A DNA stretch of 64,000 nucleotides. Source: Myxococcales bacterium (GTDB lineage Bacteria; Myxococcota_A; Polyangia; Polyangiales; Houyiibacteriaceae). Location: positions 83,209 to 147,208 of the forward strand of contig JAOTYL010000012.1 of assembly GCA_029861865.1 (NCBI GenBank). Direction: 5' to 3'. Both the position numbers and the translations under genes were made by a program. Below are positions 60,130 to 64,000 of the stretch, piece after piece. A model generated the notes under the pieces. That model saw nothing but the letters and a program-made list of their open reading frames with translations. It did no database searches and had not been told where the DNA came from. The first letter of the stretch is position 1. The number at the start of each line of letters is the position of its first letter.

Positions 60130-60519
60130 TCAGTCCCGGCGAGCCACGATCATCGGCGCTAGCGCAAACGCCACTAGCATTGCGACGTAGACGCTTCCCG
60201 ACACCGGATCTCGCGACTCGACATACTCGGAGAGCGCCATTCCGCGAAGCCCAAGCACGAGGGTCAGCTCGGCAAGCAAGAGAAGCCCGAGGGCGAAGCA
60301 GCCAGTGCCGAGCGACGCAGCTCTCGAACGGAGCTCGAAGCGCGGCATGACCCAGCGCGCGGCGACCACGATCACGACGAGCATGAGCGGTGCCTCGAGG
60401 AGCTCGGCCCACATCTCGCCGACCTGGGGCACGACCCACAGCGTACGGACTACTCCAAACATGAACCCGGCAGCGAAGACCAGCCCAAAATAGGTCGCGC
60501 CGGCCTTGATGACCCTCAT
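60130..60519 (-). CDS. Small four-helix membrane protein
   Basis: This 129-residue protein has four hydrophobic helices: YFGLVFAAGFMFGVVRTLWV, LLEAPLMLVVIVVAARWVM, CFALGLLLLAELTLVLGL and VYVAMLVAFALAPMIVA. It recalls small conserved membrane proteins of proteobacteria with the start MRVIKAGxxYF, but the family function is unknown. The ATG at 60519 overlaps the greB-like stop as ATGA, so it is coupled to that gene; upstream in-frame codons lie inside it. A decayed copy of its first eleven codons is at 58546-58574. Confidence 0.75.
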   Translation of the reverse strand: MRVIKAGATYFGLVFAAGFMFGVVRTLWVVPQVGEMWAELLEAPLMLVVIVVAARWVMPRFELRSRAASLGTGCFALGLLLLAELTLVLGLRGMALSEYVESRDPVSGSVYVAMLVAFALAPMIVARRD

Positions 60520-61043
60520 GTGTTTGTTGAGCCTTCTCGCGCCGTGTTGCGCACGGCGATGATCTCCCCGGTGACCTCGCCCTTGGGGCGCCGGACGGTG
60601 ATCTCGTCGCCGACCTCCCGGGAGAGAAGCGACCTTCCGACCGGCGAGTCCATGCTGATCCACTTCTCGTCGGCGTCGATCTCGTCGGGCCCGACGATGC
60701 GATACGTTTGCCTGCTGCCGTCGTCGCTTTCGATCGTGACCCAGCTGCCGAAGTACACCTTTCCGTCGTCGGGGGGCTTCTCGTCGACGATGGTTAGGAC
60801 TTGGAGCCGTTGACCCAAGAAACGAAGCCTTCGATCGATCGCGGCGAGACGCTGCTTGCTGTATTGGTACTCTGCGTTCTCCGAGCGATCGCCTTCCGCG
60901 GCCGCGACCTGCACGGCCTTGGCCATCTTCGGGCGATCGACGTTCCAGAGCCGGTCCGCTTCTTCCTCGAAACGGCGGTATCCTTCGGGGGTGATGTAGC
61001 CGGGTTTGCCGGATGTATCGGGTCGAGTGCGTCGTCGCGACAT
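60516..61043 (-). CDS. greB: GreB-type transcript cleavage factor
   Basis: This 175-residue Gre factor starts MSRRRTRPD. The N-terminal coiled coil includes the acidic tip region (AAAEGDRSENAEYQYSKQRL, in parts), with the D/E/N residues that reach the RNA polymerase active site. The C-terminal FKBP-like domain ends ISMDSPVGRSLLSREVGDEITV, typical of GreA/GreB. The YQYSKQRLAAIDRR(L)RFL stretch is the GreB form. It rescues arrested polymerase by stimulating RNA cleavage. The gene is coupled to the small membrane protein downstream. Confidence 0.92.
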   Translation of the reverse strand: MSRRRTRPDTSGKPGYITPEGYRRFEEEADRLWNVDRPKMAKAVQVAAAEGDRSENAEYQYSKQRLAAIDRRLRFLGQRLQVLTIVDEKPPDDGKVYFGSWVTIESDDGSRQTYRIVGPDEIDADEKWISMDSPVGRSLLSREVGDEITVRRPKGEVTGEIIAVRNTAREGSTNT

Positions 61044-61095
61044 GCTGATTGCATCGACGCTACTGCACCAAAAAGCGTGTTGCCAGTCGAGTGGC

Positions 61096-62607
61096 TCAAG
61101 GATTCACCGGCTGCCGCCGTCGGCGCCAGCCCAACGCGGCGACAAGCCAAATGGTGGCAGCTAGGTCGAGTGTACCGGCGCCGGAGGCTCCGATGCTGCA
61201 ACCCGACGGGCTGTCATTTGAAACGCTCGAGCCTCCTCCGGAGCCGGACGATCCGCCGTTGCTTCCTCCGCTTCCACCGGTCCCAGGGGTATTGTCTGGG
61301 GTCGACGTCTTGAAGCCTTGAGCCAGGACCCAGCCCGGATTGCCATCGGCTGAAAATGCATAGGCGCCTGCATCGGCGATGCCGTCGCGGAGCGTGCCAT
61401 TGAAATCGTCGACCGCGACGTGTGTCGCGCTTCCAGCGGACTCGAGCCCGCTTCCGAGCGCGGGAAAGAGATCCATCGGTGGCTCGCCGTTGAAGCTCGC
61501 AGCGACGAAATCGGCGGCGACACTTCCTGTGAGCATGGTCAGCGAACCGTCGGAGACGCCGCCTACGCCGACATTACCCTCGAACACGAGGCCGGAGGTG
61601 CCGCCGTTGACGAAGAAGCTCTGGCCATTTTGCGCATATATCGCGTTGTTGGCGATGACGACCGACCCGGAGATACCACGCAAGCTGACCGCATCGCCGT
61701 CAGCCTCGAGGACCGTGTTGTGGACGACCACCAAGTTGGACGGGCTGCCCGACTGGTGTGGTTGCATGGCAATCCCATCCGAGTTGGCGCTCAAGATGAT
61801 GTTGTTGCGGATCACGGCGTCTGCGGCCGACTGGATGCCGTGGTCACCGCAGTTCCACATCACGTTTCGTTCGATGACGTTGGGGGCGCCATTCGAGGCA
61901 TAGGTGAGAATGCAAGGGTAGTTCGTATCGTGAATCACATTGTCCCGGATCACGTTGTCGAAGCTTCCTTCTTTGAGCTCGATACCGTCCCCTTGACTCA
62001 CCGACGCCTGGTTCGTGTGATGGATGTAGTTTCCCTCGATCAAGCTGCTCACGACCTCGCAACCGCCGGCGTTGCAACCGAGGTACATCCCTTCGCCAGT
62101 GTTATTGGTGTGGTGGATGTGATTGCGGAGGATTCGCAGCGACTCGTAGGTGACGCCCGAATCGTTCGCTCGCACCGCCACATCGCCGGTGTCATGGACC
62201 TCACACTCCTCGATGCTCAGATAGCGCGCCCCGCTGATTCGGATGCCTGCCGAACCTCCCGAGAACTCGATGCCTCGAATCGTGACGTACTCTGCGTCGT
62301 CGATGTCGATGATGTTCTGGCTGGCGTTCGGACGGTGCAGGTGCGGCGTTTCTCCCTCGGCCGCCCGAATGATGATCGGCGCGTTCTCCGTACCCGCGAT
62401 CGCAAATGAAAAGCGTTCCGTCAAGGTGTACATGCCACCCGACAGCACGAGCTCGTCACCGGGCCCGAGCGCGTTGATCATCGCTTCGATGTCATCACTC
62501 GGCCCACCCGTGAAAACTTCCGCGCCTGCGACCGACGGCCGCAGCAACCCCATCGAAGCGAGCACCGCTATAGCTGCGACGACGCTTCTCCAACCCCCAA
62601 GAGACAT
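61096..62607 (-). CDS. Right-handed beta-helix surface protein with MYXO-CTERM-like tail
   Basis: This 503-residue protein has a signal peptide (VVAAIAVLASMGLLRPSVAGA), then a long right-handed parallel beta-helix of NosD/pectate-lyase type, with repeated turns such as IRGIEFSGGSAGIRISG, LRILRNHIHHTNN, IRNNIILSANSDG and VHNTVLEADGD. A Gly/Ser-rich linker follows, then a Cys, a hydrophobic helix (LDLAATIWLVAALGW) and an RRRR tail. This tail fits the MYXO-CTERM sorting signal, so the protein is probably processed and placed on the cell surface. It may bind or cut polysaccharide; catalytic residues were not identified. The ATG at 62607 is chosen because it starts the signal. Confidence 0.82.
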   Translation of the reverse strand: MSLGGWRSVVAAIAVLASMGLLRPSVAGAEVFTGGPSDDIEAMINALGPGDELVLSGGMYTLTERFSFAIAGTENAPIIIRAAEGETPHLHRPNASQNIIDIDDAEYVTIRGIEFSGGSAGIRISGARYLSIEECEVHDTGDVAVRANDSGVTYESLRILRNHIHHTNNTGEGMYLGCNAGGCEVVSSLIEGNYIHHTNQASVSQGDGIELKEGSFDNVIRDNVIHDTNYPCILTYASNGAPNVIERNVMWNCGDHGIQSAADAVIRNNIILSANSDGIAMQPHQSGSPSNLVVVHNTVLEADGDAVSLRGISGSVVIANNAIYAQNGQSFFVNGGTSGLVFEGNVGVGGVSDGSLTMLTGSVAADFVAASFNGEPPMDLFPALGSGLESAGSATHVAVDDFNGTLRDGIADAGAYAFSADGNPGWVLAQGFKTSTPDNTPGTGGSGGSNGGSSGSGGGSSVSNDSPSGCSIGASGAGTLDLAATIWLVAALGWRRRRQPVNP

Positions 62608-62620
62608 GAATTCATGATAA

Positions 62621-63067
62621 CGAGCCGTCGCGGCTCGGGCAAAGTCGGTCGACGGGCATGGCGAGACGTGTGCGCTCGGGACCGACGAGACCGAGTGGGC
62701 CTGGGGCCGAATCCATGGCACCCTCCTCGTCTCGAACTTCGATAACTTCGCCACCGCGGCGTACAACAACCCGGTGCCGGGCCAGTCGCCGTTCGCCAAC
62801 GACGGAGGGCTCTTCACCGTCGATGTCGCCAACCCGAACTCGAACTATGAGCAGACTGCGGGGCCCTCGACCCGGTTCATCTGCGAGGCTCGTCCCGAGG
62901 GGGTCACCTGCTCATTCCAGGTCCCCGGCGGGCAGTCCGGCGACATCGACTCGCCCAACTACGACGACCTTCTACCGAAATGGCTGGCCAACGAGCCCAT
63001 GCCTCTCGTCCTCGATATCGCCGAAGCTGAAGCCAACGCGGAGCGCACGGTAGAGCTCGGGCAGTAG
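62621..63067 (+). pseudogene. C-terminal fragment of a penicillin acylase family gene
   Basis: An open frame without a good start runs from after a stop at 62618 to 63067. It encodes ETEWAWGRIHGTLLVSNFDN, FANDGGLFTVDVANP, AGPSTRFICEARPEG and VPGGQSGDIDSPNYDDLL, then LPKWLANEPMPLVL. These are the last blocks of penicillin acylase/N-acylhomoserine lactone acylase-type Ntn hydrolases (WG..H, SGPS-R, PGGQSG-P-S-Y, WL..E). The enzymes are near 800 residues, with the catalytic Ser at the start of the beta chain; here only about 140 residues remain. The 5' break lies next to the beta-helix gene start, so a deletion or rearrangement is likely. Confidence 0.72.
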
Positions 63068-63172
63068 AGCCTGAGCTATGCCGATTGGACGCTACGTATC
63101 GGCTGCCCTTTCATCGTGGTGCGAGCAACGCTAACCTCTCGCTGCGGCCCCACGGTCGCGAGGAGGTCTCTC

Positions 63173-63712
63173 ATGTGCTCTCGAATTCGAAGAATTTTCA
63201 TTTGTTGGATCGTATCGCTCCCGCTGCTCGCTATTGCGGGATCGGGTTGCGGCACGTCGAGTCCCTTCGATGGGGACGCGTGCACGCCGGGGGTGGCCAA
63301 CGAGTGTCCGCCGGTGACGCTAGCAAACGGCGGCACCTACGCTCAGTTTTGTCTGATCAATGAAATCGGGCCCTCGGTATGCACCAACGTCTGTGATTTC
63401 GCAGCGAATCAATTGAGCAATGGCGGCGAAGGAGACTTCTGCGTGTTCGATAGCGACTGTGGACAAGACCTCACCTGCGACAATGATACCGTGGGTGCTG
63501 TCATGCCCTGCCTCTGTATCCCGGAGATGGTGGGCACAGGAGGCACCGGAGGCAGCGGCGTGTCGGATTGTTCCGATGTGACCCCAGGAAACGGGGAGTT
63601 CGGCGCACCGTGTCGGAACAACGCAGATTGTCTCGACGGATTGCCCTGTTGCACCTCGACCGAGGTATCAGAGGCATGCGGCGTAGAGGTTGGGCTGTGC
63701 GAGTGCATCTAG
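63173..63712 (+). CDS. Cys-rich small lipoprotein
   Basis: AGGAGG lies eight bases before the ATG at 63173. The signal peptide ends around GSGCGTSS, a plausible lipobox. The 150-residue mature part has about 18 Cys (for example CVFDSDCGQDLTCDND and CRNNADCLDGLPCC), interrupted by a short Gly/Ser/Thr linker (GTGGTGGSG). Such proteins are abundant in myxobacteria; function unknown. The gene is followed by a hairpin at its stop codon and then by the end of a 16S rRNA gene on the other strand. Confidence 0.78.
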   Translation: MCSRIRRIFICWIVSLPLLAIAGSGCGTSSPFDGDACTPGVANECPPVTLANGGTYAQFCLINEIGPSVCTNVCDFAANQLSNGGEGDFCVFDSDCGQDLTCDNDTVGAVMPCLCIPEMVGTGGTGGSGVSDCSDVTPGNGEFGAPCRNNADCLDGLPCCTSTEVSEACGVEVGLCECI

Positions 63713-63738
63713 ACCCGGTCGGATCTCGGATCGGGTCT
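63711..63738 (+). terminator. Hairpin at the stop of the Cys-rich lipoprotein gene
   Basis: AGACCCG (63711-63717) pairs with CGGGTCT (63732-63738) across a 14-base loop that itself holds GATC-TCG-GATC. It begins inside the stop codon. No T-run follows, so it may act as a weak terminator or a 3' stabilising stem. Confidence 0.4.
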
Positions 63739-63807
63739 GTGCGACCGATCGGACGCTGAAAACTGAATCGGAATCCCTGCAGAGCTCAAACTGCTGGCAA
63801 CTGCTGG

Positions 63808-63828
63808 AAAAGAGGACTGTCCCCTTTT
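63808..63828. repeat. GGGGAC-GTCCCC palindromic repeat, copy 4
   Basis: AAAAGAGGACTGTCCCC followed by four T, with one core change. It lies between the Cys-rich lipoprotein gene (plus) and the 3' end of 16S (minus), where a bidirectional terminator would be expected. A short imperfect direct repeat (CTGCTGGCAA, CTGCTGGAAA; 63791-63810) runs into it. Confidence 0.7.
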
Positions 63829-63857
63829 CATAGCTACTACTCGGATATGACCAGATA

Positions 63858-63878
63858 CATTCCTCTTGCGAGGAAATG
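63858..63878 (-). other. GNRA-capped hairpin just downstream of 16S
   Basis: Read on the minus strand, CATTTCCTC-GCAA-GAGGAATG forms a stem with one bulged T and a GCAA tetraloop, ten bases after the 16S 3' end. It may serve in 3' processing or transcript ending of the rRNA precursor. Function is inference. Confidence 0.4.

Positions 63879-64000
<122 letters not shown>

Overview
The window looks like a chromosome segment of a GC-rich Myxococcota-type (deltaproteobacterial) bacterium. The evidence is a giant lipoprotein of Myxococcus-type cysteine-rich repeats, a beta-helix protein with a Gly/Ser-rich stretch, Cys, membrane segment and Arg tail like MYXO-CTERM, many small lipoproteins with Gly/Ser-rich linkers, and a pair of EF-G paralogues away from ribosomal protein genes. 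No insertion sequence, phage, CRISPR array or tRNA gene was recognised. The right end holds the 3' end of a 16S rRNA gene on the minus strand.

Layout. 0-11 kb: an aerobic molybdenum CO dehydrogenase locus on the minus strand in the order coxD, coxE, coxG, coxM, coxS, coxL, xdhC/coxF. The large subunit has the form I active-site motif AYRCSFR. A secreted amidohydrolase on the opposite strand sits between coxD and coxE. On the plus strand beyond coxD are a DUF1244 gene and a molybdopterin-binding/cytidylyltransferase fusion that probably makes the enzyme's cofactor. 11-13.2 kb: an RCK (TrkA-N) protein and a cation diffusion facilitator. 13.2-21.3 kb: a glycosyltransferase with a TetR regulator behind a clear promoter/operator, then an LLM-family oxidoreductase, thioesterase, sulfotransferase, DUF488 protein and TauD-like dioxygenase, with a divergent Rieske oxygenase.

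21.3-28 kb: one gene for a lipoprotein of about 2,220 residues with 60 tandem Cys-rich repeats. Its middle part has a higher-order unit of four repeats (399 bp). It faces a small lipoprotein gene across a 374-bp region full of palindromes, including a perfect CRP-type site. 28.8-34.3 kb: two polytopic membrane proteins (one TMTC-like with TPRs), an outer-membrane-type protein, a small lipoprotein and a fatty acid desaturase. 34.3-42.2 kb: glutaminyl-tRNA synthetase, a zinc-ribbon membrane peptide, a cytochrome P450, a copper P-type ATPase, a transglycosylase-like lipoprotein, an FAD oxidoreductase and pterin carbinolamine dehydratase. 42.2-48.5 kb: an orthodox EF-G, a DHH phosphoesterase, an NAD-dependent epimerase, and a second EF-G whose GTPase motifs are degenerate. 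48.7-63.7 kb: a histidine kinase, sterol-desaturase-family protein, asparagine synthetase, membrane proteins, TPR lipoprotein, Ddn-like protein, GlpD, lipase-like lipoprotein, GreB, beta-helix protein, a penicillin acylase fragment and a Cys-rich lipoprotein.

At the DNA level, four copies of a GGGGAC(A/T)GTCCCC palindrome lie in gene-end gaps, two of them touching stop codons. The 16S gene is not followed by a tRNA or 23S gene within the window, so its rRNA genes may be unlinked. The best candidates for novelty are the repeat lipoprotein and its control region, the palindrome family, the GTPase-defective EF-G, and the CO dehydrogenase cluster with its opposed amidohydrolase.
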